Of a stretch of DNA of 64,000 nt, positions 16,711 to 24,400 are shown piece after piece; within the stretch, counting starts at the first letter, position 1, and each line of letters starts with the position of its first letter. Under the pieces are notes generated by a model. That model saw nothing but the letters and a program-made list of their open reading frames with translations, was not told the origin of the DNA and searched no databases. The position numbers were made by a program, and so were the translations under genes. Source of the stretch: Robinsoniella peoriensis (lineage in GTDB: Bacteria; Bacillota; Clostridia; Lachnospirales; Lachnospiraceae); contig NZ_JTGN01000013.1 of the NCBI RefSeq assembly GCF_000797495.1, forward strand, positions 141,636-205,635. The letters run 5' to 3'.

Positions 16711-16778
16711 TTGACACCTTGGTAAATTCTGTATATAATACTATGTGTTAATAGTTAGAATTCTAAGTATTAGAATAC
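16711..16778 (+). promoter_or_regulatory. marR promoter and candidate MarR operator
   Basis: A consensus promoter: TTGACA (16711-16716), 17 bases, TATAAT (16734-16739). Just downstream, over the start region, is the perfect 12-bp palindrome TTAGAATTCTAA (16755-16766), followed by a related half, TATTAGAATA (16768-16777). The placement fits autorepression by the MarR protein encoded next. Confidence 0.75.
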
Positions 16779-16802
16779 AAATAAAAAAGGAGACTCCAAT
16801 CA

Positions 16803-17219
16803 ATGGATTTTCACGTATTATTAATGGTAAACCAGGCAGTGTTCCAAAGAAAGTTTTTTGCAAAAATTGCAGAGACAGGTCTGACTTCAGGGCAGCCAAA
16901 AGTATTAGATTACTTAAAGGATCATGACGGCAGTGTACAAAAGGATATTGCATCAGCTTGTCAGATTGACCCGGCTACCGTTACCAGTCTCTTACTCCGT
17001 ATGGAGGAAGCAGGCTTGGTACAACGGAGAAACCAACCGGGAAATAGAAGATCACTTCATGTGTTTTTAACAGATAAGGGAAAGAGGGAGATCGTAAAAA
17101 TTCAAAAAGCCTTTTTAGAACTGGAAGAGGAGGTATTTAAAGGATTTTCTGCGGAGGAAAGAACGGGTTTTATGGAAATGTTCATGAAAATAAATCAAAA
17201 TATTTCCGATGAGAAATAG
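16803..17219 (+). CDS. MarR-family transcriptional regulator
   Basis: A 138-residue winged-helix regulator. The recognition region reads QKDIASACQIDPATVTSLLLRMEEAGLVQRR (about residues 47-77), followed by the wing NQPGNRRSLHVFLTDKG with the conserved D-R pair. Such dimers repress transporters or their own gene until a small molecule binds. AAAAAAGGAG lies upstream of the ATG. The YczE-like membrane protein gene follows 73 bp later and is the probable partner; an inverted repeat at the promoter supports autoregulation. Confidence 0.92.
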   Translation: MDFHVLLMVNQAVFQRKFFAKIAETGLTSGQPKVLDYLKDHDGSVQKDIASACQIDPATVTSLLLRMEEAGLVQRRNQPGNRRSLHVFLTDKGKREIVKIQKAFLELEEEVFKGFSAEERTGFMEMFMKINQNISDEK

Positions 17220-17292
17220 AGCAGGTATTAAACTGTATCTCACTTCTAAATATAAAAAATTTAAGACATACTTTGGAAAGAAGGAATAAAAA

Positions 17293-17970
17293 GTGGAGAA
17301 ATTAAAACGTTATGGAGTATTTATGGCAGGCTTATTTGTCAGTTCCCTGGGGGTGAGTTTTGTTACAAAGGCGGATCTTGGAACCTCTCCTATTTCATCC
17401 ATCCCCTATACGCTGAGTCTGAAATACGATATGACTCTGGGGGAATTTACAATTGCATTCAGCCTGCTTCTTATATTGCTTCAAATAGCAATACTCCGTA
17501 GAGGGTTTCGAAAAGAATCTTTGCTTCAAATTCCAGTTTCTGTTTTGTTTGGATATTTTATTGATCTCACCATGCTCTTGATCAATTGGGTGAATCCGGG
17601 AGCATACATTATGAAAATTATCATGTTGCTTGCCGGATGTATAATTTTGGGATTTGGAGTATATCTGGAAGTACTGGCAAATGTGGTGATGCTTCCGGGA
17701 GAAGCTTTTGTCCAGGCAGTTACGCTTACGTGGAAAAAGGATTTTGGACCAACAAAGGTGGTATTTGACGCTTCTATGACAATTATGGCAGGAATTATTT
17801 CTTTTGTAATATTTCAGGAGATACAAGGAGTTAGGGAAGGAACTGTGGTTGCAGCTTTGGTTGTAGGATTTGTTGCAAAGTTCTTCGGCAAAAGGCTGGG
17901 ATTTATGGAAAAAATATTGTTTACTACGGCCACGGAAAAAGAACATGACAAACTGATAGAGAATGTGTAA
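17293..17970 (+). CDS. YczE/YitT-type membrane protein (COG2364 group)
   Basis: A 225-residue protein with about six transmembrane helices. It opens with a GTG start after AAGAAGGAA, and its first helix carries GLFVSSLGVSFVTKADLGTSPISSIPYTLS, a recognisable family pattern with the ADLGTSP turn. Later comes VLANVVMLPGEAFVQA. The molecular function is not established; a transport role is suspected for some members. It lies directly downstream of a MarR regulator on the same strand, a common arrangement for efflux-like membrane proteins. Confidence 0.85.
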   Translation: MEKLKRYGVFMAGLFVSSLGVSFVTKADLGTSPISSIPYTLSLKYDMTLGEFTIAFSLLLILLQIAILRRGFRKESLLQIPVSVLFGYFIDLTMLLINWVNPGAYIMKIIMLLAGCIILGFGVYLEVLANVVMLPGEAFVQAVTLTWKKDFGPTKVVFDASMTIMAGIISFVIFQEIQGVREGTVVAALVVGFVAKFFGKRLGFMEKILFTTATEKEHDKLIENV

Positions 17971-18092
17971 CCCCGATAATATGAGGGCTGTCTGGACCAC
18001 ACCCTGAGGAAGAAAACAGATAACAAAGCAGTTGCGGTTTATATGGAAAAAGCATATAATTAGTGACAGAAAATGTAACATAGGAGGAAATT

Positions 18093-19121
18093 ATGGCGGT
18101 TACATTACAGCAAATAGCTGATAAAGCAGGGGTATCGAGAGGTACTGTGGACCGGGCATTGAATAACCGGGGGCGGATTAATCCGGAAGTAGAGGAACGG
18201 ATTAAGCGGATTGCCAAAGAAATGGGATATCAGCCTAACAGAGCAGGCAGAGCATTGGCGATGTCCAGGCATTCTATCAGGATTGGTGTTATTTTACAGT
18301 CGATAGATACCCCTTTTATGCAGCAGGTAAAAGAGGGCGTTGAATCTGCAAAGGAAGAGGTCCAGCGCATGGGGGCCGGGGTGGAAATAAAAGAAATCAG
18401 GGGTATTGATGCTTCCGCTGCAATTGCTTATATGGAAGAAATGAGGGAGAGCGGATGCAATGCGATTGCGCTTGTACCAAGTGAAGATGAGTTTTTAAAG
18501 ACTACGGTAGATACATTTGTGCAGGATTATCAGATTCCTGTTGTTACCTTTAATTCTGATATAGCAGGATCTAAACGTCTGTGCTTTATAGGGCAGGATA
18601 CTTTACAAAGCGGGAAAGCAGCGGCAGGATTAATGAGTGAAATTGTCTGTACTCATGGTAAAGTGCTGGTCATATCTGGACATCCAACGAATCAGGGTCA
18701 TAAGAACAGAGCAAAAGGTTTCGTGGAAGAGCTGAAGGCTTGCAGACCGGATGTGGAACTTCTGGATATGAAATATGCATATGACGATGATTGGGCAGCT
18801 GAGAAGATAGTGGAAGAAGCATTGCATAATACAGAGGAATTAGCGGGCATATACCTGACTGCATCAGGTGTGGAAGGTGTATGCAAAGTAATCGAACATT
18901 ATGGAATGGCAGGCAGGGTAAAAGTTATTTCCAATGACTTAACAGGTAAGAACGAAGAATATTTAAAAAAAAGAACCATTCAGTTTTTGCTGGGGCAGGA
19001 TCCTTTTGCTCAGGGGAATAACTCTGTAATGATTTTATTTCATAAACTTTTTGACGGTATTGAGCCGGATAAGGAATATAATTATACTGAAATTGTTATA
19101 AAAAATAGATATAATATATAA
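18093..19121 (+). CDS. LacI-family transcriptional regulator
   Basis: A 342-residue regulator. The helix-turn-helix covers residues 4-50 (LQQIADKAGVSRGTVDRALNNRG; hinge RAGRALAMSR). The sensing domain (60-335) is a periplasmic-binding-protein fold of the sugar type, with LVPSEDEFLKT and IYLTASGVEGVCK. It precedes the iol-type operon on the same strand, and a 22-bp imperfect palindrome overlaps that operon's -35 region (19330-19351). It therefore probably represses inositol catabolism until an inositol derivative binds. The TGTGGAC-type HTH variant with TVDRALNNRGRI differs from the B. subtilis DeoR-type IolR. Confidence 0.92.
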   Translation: MAVTLQQIADKAGVSRGTVDRALNNRGRINPEVEERIKRIAKEMGYQPNRAGRALAMSRHSIRIGVILQSIDTPFMQQVKEGVESAKEEVQRMGAGVEIKEIRGIDASAAIAYMEEMRESGCNAIALVPSEDEFLKTTVDTFVQDYQIPVVTFNSDIAGSKRLCFIGQDTLQSGKAAAGLMSEIVCTHGKVLVISGHPTNQGHKNRAKGFVEELKACRPDVELLDMKYAYDDDWAAEKIVEEALHNTEELAGIYLTASGVEGVCKVIEHYGMAGRVKVISNDLTGKNEEYLKKRTIQFLLGQDPFAQGNNSVMILFHKLFDGIEPDKEYNYTEIVIKNRYNI

Positions 19122-19206
19122 AGTTGATCAAGAATGAAAAATGAAGTAACTAAGATATGACCAAAGAAAAAATAATGTTTTATATAAATTGGTAAAAATA
19201 ACCAAA

Positions 19207-19266
19207 ATATGTGCAAGATGTGTTGATGATAAAGACAATCATCAATCATGTTGCACATATTTTTTG
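19207..19266 (+). terminator. Terminator after the LacI gene
   Basis: ATATGTGCAAGATGTGTTGATGAT pairs (in outline) with ATCATCAATCATGTTGCACATAT around a 7-base loop, followed by TTTTTTG. It separates the regulator from the operon behind it. The remaining 19122-19446 interval holds the operon promoter and operator only. Confidence 0.85.
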
Positions 19267-19329
19267 TTTATCATTTAACAAATAGCAAAATGTTCCAAAA
19301 ATACCGTTGGCAAATTGTATAAAAAAGCA

Positions 19330-19359
19330 ATTGTGTTCACGCGCACGCAATGATATTAT
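19330..19359 (+). promoter_or_regulatory. iol-operon promoter with overlapping LacI-type operator
   Basis: TTGTGT (19331-19336), a 17-base spacer and TATTAT (19354-19359) form the promoter. ATTGTGTTCAC (19330 onward) mirrors GCGCACGCAAT (ending 19351), an imperfect 22-bp palindrome with central CGCG, as LacI-family operators have. It covers the -35 and most of the spacer, which fits repression. Confidence 0.65.
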
Positions 19360-19446
19360 AGCCGTATCAGAAAGATAGTTTAGTTAAAAAAACCTTATGT
19401 AAGAAGTAAATCAGTTAACCAAAATGATAATAAGAAAGGTGGAAAA

Positions 19447-20454
19447 ATGATGTTAAGAGTTGGAGTTATTGGATGCGGTGGAATGGGTAAGGATCATATT
19501 AAGAGACTTACAGACAAGATTCAGGGGGCGGAAGTTACAGCAGTTTCAGATGTATTTGAAGAAGGGGCTAAAGCAGCGGCGGCTATCTGCCAGGCGAAGG
19601 TTTATCACAATAGTCAGGAGCTGATTCATGATCCTGAAGTAGATGCAGTTGTCATTACCTCCCCTGGTTTTGCACATGCGGAATCTATTTTAGAGGCAAT
19701 TAAGGCAGGAAAGCCGGTATTTAGTGAGAAACCCCTGGCAACAACAGCAGATGACTGTCTCAGGATTGTAAAAGCAGAGCTGGAATCCGGAAAACATCTG
19801 GTTCAGGTAGGTTTTATGCGCCGTTACGACAAGGGTTACAATCAGGTGAAGGAAGCTTTGGATTCCGGAGAGTACGGTGCGCCATTAATGCTCCATTGCA
19901 CCCATAGAAACCCCGAGGTAGGCACAAATTATACCACACCCATGGCAGTGCATGACACGGCAATCCATGAGATAGATGTATTGCACTGGCTGATTGATGA
20001 TGAGTATGAGTCAGCACAGGTTATTATGCCAGGCTGTACAAAATATTCACATTCTAAGTTAAAAGATCCTCAGATTATGCTTCTTAGGACAAAAAAGGGC
20101 ATCTGTATTGATGTAGAGGTCTTTGTAAATTGTAAATTTGGTTATGACATTAATTGTGAGGTTGTTTGTGAAGATGGCGTTGTGAAGATGCCCGCTCCGG
20201 CATATCCTGTTATCCGGAGAAATGCTGCATTATCAACGACAATTGATACGGACTGTTTTGTTCGTTTCCGTGATTCCTATGATACGGAAATGCAGAACTG
20301 GGTTGAAAATGCAAAAAAAGGAGTTGTCACAGGACCTACCGCATGGGATGGGTATCTGGCAGCAGTTACCGCAGATGCACTTGTAAAGGCTCAGGAAACC
20401 GGTAACGTCGAACTTATAAAAACCGATATGGAAAAACCAGAATTTTATCAATAG
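19447..20454 (+). CDS. iolG: Inositol 2-dehydrogenase
   Basis: A 335-residue Gfo/Idh/MocA enzyme. The Rossmann start is LRVGVIGCGGMGKDHI, the sugar-dehydrogenase motif is FSEKPLATT, and the catalytic K and H lie in EKP and VHDTAIHEIDVLHWL. The segments LVQVGFMRRYDKGY and GPTAWDGYLAAVTADA and the ending KPEFYQ match IolG of Bacillus as I remember it. IolG oxidises myo-inositol with NAD to 2-keto-myo-inositol. The start could be the ATG at 19447 or the adjacent ATG at 19450, both after AAAGGTGG. iolI follows after 24 bp, in a LacI-controlled operon. Confidence 0.9.
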   Translation: MMLRVGVIGCGGMGKDHIKRLTDKIQGAEVTAVSDVFEEGAKAAAAICQAKVYHNSQELIHDPEVDAVVITSPGFAHAESILEAIKAGKPVFSEKPLATTADDCLRIVKAELESGKHLVQVGFMRRYDKGYNQVKEALDSGEYGAPLMLHCTHRNPEVGTNYTTPMAVHDTAIHEIDVLHWLIDDEYESAQVIMPGCTKYSHSKLKDPQIMLLRTKKGICIDVEVFVNCKFGYDINCEVVCEDGVVKMPAPAYPVIRRNAALSTTIDTDCFVRFRDSYDTEMQNWVENAKKGVVTGPTAWDGYLAAVTADALVKAQETGNVELIKTDMEKPEFYQ

Positions 20455-20478
20455 AAATATGAAAATGGAGGAATTGAT

Positions 20479-21312
20479 ATGAAGATTGGATTTAATGAAG
20501 CAACGGCACTGGAATGCAAAGGTCAGTCCTTAATGGCGGACTTGGAAGCATGTGAGAAGTATGGATTTGATTATATTGAGATTCGTTTTGATTGCGTAAA
20601 GGATTATCTGAAAGATCATACATTAGAGGAACTTGCAGAATGGTTTCAAAACCATCACTTAAAACCATGGGCTTATAATACGCTGATTTTTTTCAATCAG
20701 AGAGATGAAGCCGGAGTGAAAGAAATTGATGCGGAGACAGAATTCATCATAAAGGTCTGCAAGGCAATTGATATGAAAATGCTCATTGCAGTTCCATCTT
20801 TTGACGTAAAGGATATATCAGTCACTGACATTAAAGAAGAAGCAGTGGACAGACTGCGTTATCTATCCGATAAAGTAGGAAGCGGGATTAAGATTTCCCT
20901 GGAATTCTGTGGTGCTCCAAACTGTTCCATTAATCAGTTTGGAACGGCATACGATGTAGTGAAAGCGGTAAACCGTGAAAACGTGGGAGTTACTTTGGAT
21001 ACGTTTCACTTTCATGAAATGTGCTCGAAACTGGAAGATCTTCGAAATGCCGATGGCAAGAAGATTTTCGCGTATCATTTAAATGATTGTGAAGATCTTC
21101 CACTGGGTTCTTGTGGAGATGACAAACGTCTATGGCCTGGAGAGGGAGTTGTTGATCATTCCGGTATAGCTAAAGCGCTAAAGGAAATTGGATTTGACGG
21201 TGTATGTACAATTGAAGAATTCCGTCCGGAATATTATGAGATGACTCATGATGAAAATGTAAAAAAGGCGGCAGAGGTAACCAGGAGTTTTGTTGCAAAG
21301 TATTTTGAATAG
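20479..21312 (+). CDS. iolI: 2-Keto-myo-inositol isomerase (IolI-type TIM barrel)
   Basis: A 277-residue xylose-isomerase-like TIM barrel. FNEATALEC at the start, DYIEIRFD, the metal-site glutamate in ISLEFCGAPNCSINQF, DTFHFHEM and YHLNDCEDLPLG, and the ending EEFRPEYYEMT, all resemble IolI. Residues E, D, H and E of these motifs bind a divalent metal. IolI interconverts 2-keto-myo-inositol and 1-keto-D-chiro-inositol, which opens the pathway to other inositol isomers. GGAGG precedes the ATG. It lies between iolG and iolH. Confidence 0.88.
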   Translation: MKIGFNEATALECKGQSLMADLEACEKYGFDYIEIRFDCVKDYLKDHTLEELAEWFQNHHLKPWAYNTLIFFNQRDEAGVKEIDAETEFIIKVCKAIDMKMLIAVPSFDVKDISVTDIKEEAVDRLRYLSDKVGSGIKISLEFCGAPNCSINQFGTAYDVVKAVNRENVGVTLDTFHFHEMCSKLEDLRNADGKKIFAYHLNDCEDLPLGSCGDDKRLWPGEGVVDHSGIAKALKEIGFDGVCTIEEFRPEYYEMTHDENVKKAAEVTRSFVAKYFE

Positions 21313-21397
21313 CTGCATCTATGATATGGTGCCGCATTACCAGAAGCCCCAGGTTGTGATCTGAGATCACAGTCCGGATCATATCACAAAAAGGAGA
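21313..21397 (+). repeat. Intergenic inverted repeats between iolI and iolH
   Basis: TGTGATC-TGA-GATCACA (21355-21371) is a perfect short palindrome, flanked by TGATATGG and a GGATCATATCA arm that extends the fold. It is best read as an mRNA hairpin between two cistrons. There is no T run, so it is not a simple terminator. Confidence 0.55.
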
Positions 21398-22312
21398 ATG
21401 CAAATCATGAAAATAGCATTTGATGTGGATGTTTTAGCAAAACAAATGAGTATTAATGATATGGTGCATCAGGTGGCCGACTGGGGATACAAGTACATAG
21501 AACAGTCCCCTCACCCACGTATTAATCCATTTTACAAGCACCCGCTTTTTTCGGCTGAATGTGAAATGGAATACCGGAAAGCATTAAAGGAAACCGGTGT
21601 TGAGATATCATCTTTTATAGTTGTTTACCGATGGTCTGGGCCAACGGAAGAGCAGCGAAATATAGCAGTAGCAAATTGGAAGAAAATTGTGGAAATTGCA
21701 GTGAATATGGGGGTACAGGTTATCAATACGGAGCTTTCGGGAGATCCGAACCAGCAGGAAATCTGCAATGGGATGTGGTTTCGCTCTATGGATGAACTGC
21801 TGCCGCTATTTGAAAAAGAAGGAATCCGGGTTGAGATACAGTCTCATCCCTGGGATTTCTGCGAACTGAACAATGAAACCTGCGATATGGTAAAGAGTTA
21901 CCGATCCGAGAATCTGAAATATGTGTATTCTGCACCTCATGGATTTTTCTATGATCAGGGAAAAGGGGATGTCCGTTCCATGCTCGGATATGCAGGGGAT
22001 GATTTAAGCCATGTATTGTTTGCAGATACGTTCAATCAGGTAAAAGACTGCAGATATATTCTGAATCCGCCTTGGCTGAACCGCATGGGAAAAGAAGATG
22101 TGGCCGTTCACCAGCATAATCCTATGGGAGAAGGTGATGTGGACTTTTCCGGTATCTTTGCAAAATTGCGTGAAATGGACTTTGCAAACAGAACTTTTCC
22201 GGTCGGAGGAGATGCTATTTCCTGTGTATCTATTTTTGGCTATCCGGAACGAATGAATATAGAAGCGCCGCGTGCAAGGGAAATGATAGAAAATGAGCTC
22301 TTGGGAAAATAA
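21398..22312 (+). CDS. iolH: IolH-family inositol catabolism protein
   Basis: A 304-residue TIM-barrel protein of the sugar-phosphate isomerase/epimerase superfamily. It shares long blocks with IolH of Bacillus: MKIAFDVDVL, QVADWGYKYIEQSPHPRINP, SSFIVVYRWSGP, GVQVINTELSGDPN, EGIRVEIQSHPWDFCELNNE and YAGDDLSHVLFADTFN. The biochemical role of IolH is not settled in the literature I know; it belongs to inositol operons. AAAAGGAG precedes the start. The GPH symporter gene follows after about 16-64 bp, depending on its start. Confidence 0.9.
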   Translation: MQIMKIAFDVDVLAKQMSINDMVHQVADWGYKYIEQSPHPRINPFYKHPLFSAECEMEYRKALKETGVEISSFIVVYRWSGPTEEQRNIAVANWKKIVEIAVNMGVQVINTELSGDPNQQEICNGMWFRSMDELLPLFEKEGIRVEIQSHPWDFCELNNETCDMVKSYRSENLKYVYSAPHGFFYDQGKGDVRSMLGYAGDDLSHVLFADTFNQVKDCRYILNPPWLNRMGKEDVAVHQHNPMGEGDVDFSGIFAKLREMDFANRTFPVGGDAISCVSIFGYPERMNIEAPRAREMIENELLGK

Positions 22313-22376
22313 AGCCGGAGGATAATGTATGGGGAGAATACCAGAGTTATTAAATTTTAAGCAAAAAGGAAAAGAC

Positions 22377-23747
22377 ATGAATGAGTTTGCCAAAGTTCCT
22401 GCTAAAGAGAAGCTGGCATATTGCTTTGGTGATCCGGCACTTACTTTGATGTACACCATGACAACTACTCTGTTGATTTATTTCTACACAAATGTAGTGG
22501 GAATATCAGCCGGTTCAGTAGGTATGATTATGCTGGTATCCAGGGTATTCGACGGTGTCTCGGATGTAATCATGGGGACAATCATTGACCGGACACATTC
22601 CAAATACGGAAAGGCAAGGATTTGGATTCTGCGTCTGGCGGTGCCCTATGCTTTGGCTGCGGTTTTTCTTTTTACAATGCCGGGAATGGGTGATATGGGA
22701 AAAGTTATTTATGCCTTTGTCACTTATAATATCATGAATACCGTGGTTTATACGGCAATCAGCCAGCCGTTTCATGCGCTGGGTTCCTTAATGAGCAGGG
22801 ACCGCAGAGAGAGGGATGTTATCTGCAATATTCGTATGATACTTTCCATTACGGCAAGTATGGTTATTACGGCATTTACGCTGCCCATTATTAACAAGCT
22901 TGCAGGGGTGATTCGGAATGAACAGGCTGCATGGATTATTGTTACGGCGGTATATGCAGTAATCTCTGTATTCGTACTGATCAATACTTATATGACCTGT
23001 ACCGAACGTGTATGTACGGCACAGAAGGTGAAAGAGAATATTCCATTTTTTAAAGCCTTAAAGGCAACTGTTACGAACCCATATTTTTTGATAGCACTGG
23101 GGTTAATGCTTTTCTATACGGTTTACCAGATCATCATCGGGACAGATTTAACCTATTACTGCCAGTATGTTTTAAATGATGTGGACCTGGTCATGCCATT
23201 ATCTGCGGCAGAAAAAATAGCTACCATTGCCGGTATTGCGCTGCTGCCCAGAATACTTCCCAGGTTCGGGAAACGCAGCCTCATCTGTGCAGGATGTTTA
23301 GTGGGAATTGCAGGGCAGCTCATATTTCTTCTTAACATAACAAGCGTTCCTTTGGGCATCCTGACCTGTATCATGCGTGGGATAGGCATAGCACCATTTT
23401 ATGGAGTACAATATTCTCTGCCAAGTGATGCGATAGAATACGGCCACTGGAAGACCGGAATACGCATAGAAGGGTTGATGTTCTCATCCATGAGTATGGG
23501 GCAAAAAGCCGGATCGGGATTCACATCGGCAATTATGGGGGCAATTTTATCCATGGCTGCATTTGATGGTTTAAAAGCAACTGCCGCTGAACAGGCACCG
23601 GCGGCAATTGAGGCAATAAAATCGTTTTATCTCTATGTTCCCATAGGAATCTGGCTTATCATGTTTCTCATAGCTGCCTGTTATCGGCTGGACAGAAAGT
23701 ATGACCGCATGATGGGGGAATTGATGGAAAGGGAGCAAGAGGTTTAG
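22377..23747 (+). CDS. GPH-family sugar:cation symporter (MFS)
   Basis: A 456-residue, 12-helix transporter. From the ATG at 22377 it begins with the family pattern KVPAKEKLAYCFGDPALTLMY. It then has the GPH signature around RVFDGVSDVIMGTIIDRTHSKYGKARIWIL (residues about 55-85) and a second D-region in YSLPSDAIEYGHWKTGIRIEGLMFS. GPH symporters use Na+ or H+ to import glycosides, pentosides, hexuronides or polyols. Both this start (AAAAAGGAAAAG upstream) and the in-frame ATG at 22329 (GGAGG upstream) are plausible. Its place after iolH suggests an inositol or inositol-glycoside importer. Confidence 0.9.
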   Translation: MNEFAKVPAKEKLAYCFGDPALTLMYTMTTTLLIYFYTNVVGISAGSVGMIMLVSRVFDGVSDVIMGTIIDRTHSKYGKARIWILRLAVPYALAAVFLFTMPGMGDMGKVIYAFVTYNIMNTVVYTAISQPFHALGSLMSRDRRERDVICNIRMILSITASMVITAFTLPIINKLAGVIRNEQAAWIIVTAVYAVISVFVLINTYMTCTERVCTAQKVKENIPFFKALKATVTNPYFLIALGLMLFYTVYQIIIGTDLTYYCQYVLNDVDLVMPLSAAEKIATIAGIALLPRILPRFGKRSLICAGCLVGIAGQLIFLLNITSVPLGILTCIMRGIGIAPFYGVQYSLPSDAIEYGHWKTGIRIEGLMFSSMSMGQKAGSGFTSAIMGAILSMAAFDGLKATAAEQAPAAIEAIKSFYLYVPIGIWLIMFLIAACYRLDRKYDRMMGELMEREQEV

Positions 23748-23779
23748 ATTATTAAAAACAATTAGATGAAAAAATGGTA

Positions 23780-23824
23780 TGAGCAGATGCAGAATTTGAT
23801 AAATTTTGTATCTGCTCATTTTAT
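23780..23824 (+). terminator. Terminator of the iol operon
   Basis: TGAGCAGAT...GAATTT pairs with AAATTT...ATCTGCTCA (23780-23818), followed by TTTTATTG. It closes the operon before the toxin-antitoxin cassette. Confidence 0.8.
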
Positions 23825-23934
23825 TGTTGTAAGAAACGATGTAACGATAAAAGTTAAAATTATCTGTACCCGGCTATATACAACATAATGTATATAAAAA
23901 TTAGAATAAATAGAAATAAATCACTATTAGACTA

Positions 23935-23963
23935 TAGACAAGGGATAGGTTATGAATTATAAT
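23935..23963 (+). promoter_or_regulatory. Promoter of the small toxin-like gene
   Basis: TAGACA (23935-23940), exactly 17 bases, TATAAT (23958-23963). Transcription would start near 23970, giving a short leader of about 36 bases before the toxin ATG. Confidence 0.75.
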
Positions 23964-24005
23964 ATATATGCTGTCGACTCTTTCCAGCAGGAAGGAGGTG
24001 CATCT

Positions 24006-24101
24006 ATGGAATACATAGTTGCTTTTATAATATCAGTAACAGCTAGCATAGCTGGATATTATGTTTGCAGATGGATAGAAAAGAACAACAAAGACAGCTA
24101 A
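24006..24101 (+). CDS. Small single-helix membrane peptide, candidate type I toxin (Fst-like)
   Basis: A 31-residue peptide, MEYIVAFIISVTASIAG at the start, with one transmembrane helix (about residues 3-22) and a charged tail RWIEKNNKDS. Short helix plus a charged polar tail is the form of Fst/Ldr/TxpA-type toxins. The ATG at 24006 lies 8 bases after AAGGAGG; a longer in-frame ATG at 23952 would overlap its own -10 and is unlikely. The gene sits in an exact par-like layout with a converging antisense promoter and direct repeats (other entries). The peptide family is common as unnamed small ORFs in Clostridia. Confidence 0.75.
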   Translation: MEYIVAFIISVTASIAGYYVCRWIEKNNKDS

Positions 24102-24106
24102 AGAAA

Positions 24107-24137
24107 AATCCCCACGGAAATAGGCTCCGTGGGGATT
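24107..24137. terminator. Shared hairpin between toxin and antisense RNA
   Basis: A 12-bp perfect stem, AATCCCCACGGA with TCCGTGGGGATT, and a 7-base loop. On the minus strand it is followed by TTTCTTT, a good terminator for the antisense RNA. On the plus strand it follows the toxin stop codon directly, with little T run. Confidence 0.85.
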
Positions 24138-24168
24138 CGTGCATCTAGAATACATAGTTGCTTTGCAT
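24107..24168 (-). ncRNA. Candidate antisense antitoxin RNA
   Basis: A perfect promoter on the minus strand, TTGACA (24198-24203), 17 bases, TATTAT (24175-24180), would start a transcript near 24168 that ends at the shared hairpin, giving an RNA of about 60 bases. It carries the complement of the direct repeat (24139-24180) also found over the toxin start (23999-24032), and so could pair with the toxin mRNA across its ribosome site and start codon. Confidence 0.7.
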
Positions 24169-24174
24169 GCTTTT

Positions 24175-24203
24175 ATAATATAACACTTTGCAATAAATGT
24201 CAA
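24175..24203 (-). promoter_or_regulatory. Promoter of the antisense antitoxin RNA
   Basis: On the minus strand: TTGACA (24198-24203), 17 bases, TATTAT (24175-24180). It is stronger than the toxin promoter, as expected for an antitoxin RNA. The stretch from here to 24400 shows nothing else beyond a TATAAT (24357-24362 region) ahead of the next gene. Confidence 0.8.
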
Positions 24204-24400
24204 TTCTTTTTTTATTTCTAATGCCTTTCCGGCATCCTTCTTTCTATCAGAAGTATAGTGGATTTTCCGTCTGCAGCGTCAAATATATTAAAATAATACT
24301 ATAAGATAGTACACCTTCCTTAAGATAATGCAATTTTTGAAAGCAATTGATAACGCTATAATGAGATTGTAACAAAATAAGCACGGAAAAGGAGAATGTT

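Larger units (their letters stand above)
23999..24180. repeat. Direct repeat pair flanking the shared hairpin
   Basis: GTGCATCTA, then GAATACATAGTTGCTTT, then TTTTATAATA occurs over the toxin start (23999-24032) and again past the hairpin (24139-24180). The second copy lacks two bases at the start codon and has a GCATGC insertion. This is the DR arrangement of par/Fst loci, where complementarity in the antisense RNA is supplied by the distal repeat. Confidence 0.85.

Noticed and set aside
21355..21371. A CRP-type site (TGTGA...TCACA)
   Set aside because: The spacing is seven, not six, it lies between cistrons of one operon without a promoter, and Firmicutes of this type lack a CRP-cAMP system; it is better read as an mRNA hairpin.
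23952..24005. A longer, 49-residue version of the toxin-like peptide from ATG 23952
   Set aside because: That ATG lies inside the predicted promoter, before the transcription start, and the strong AAGGAGG site fits the ATG at 24006.
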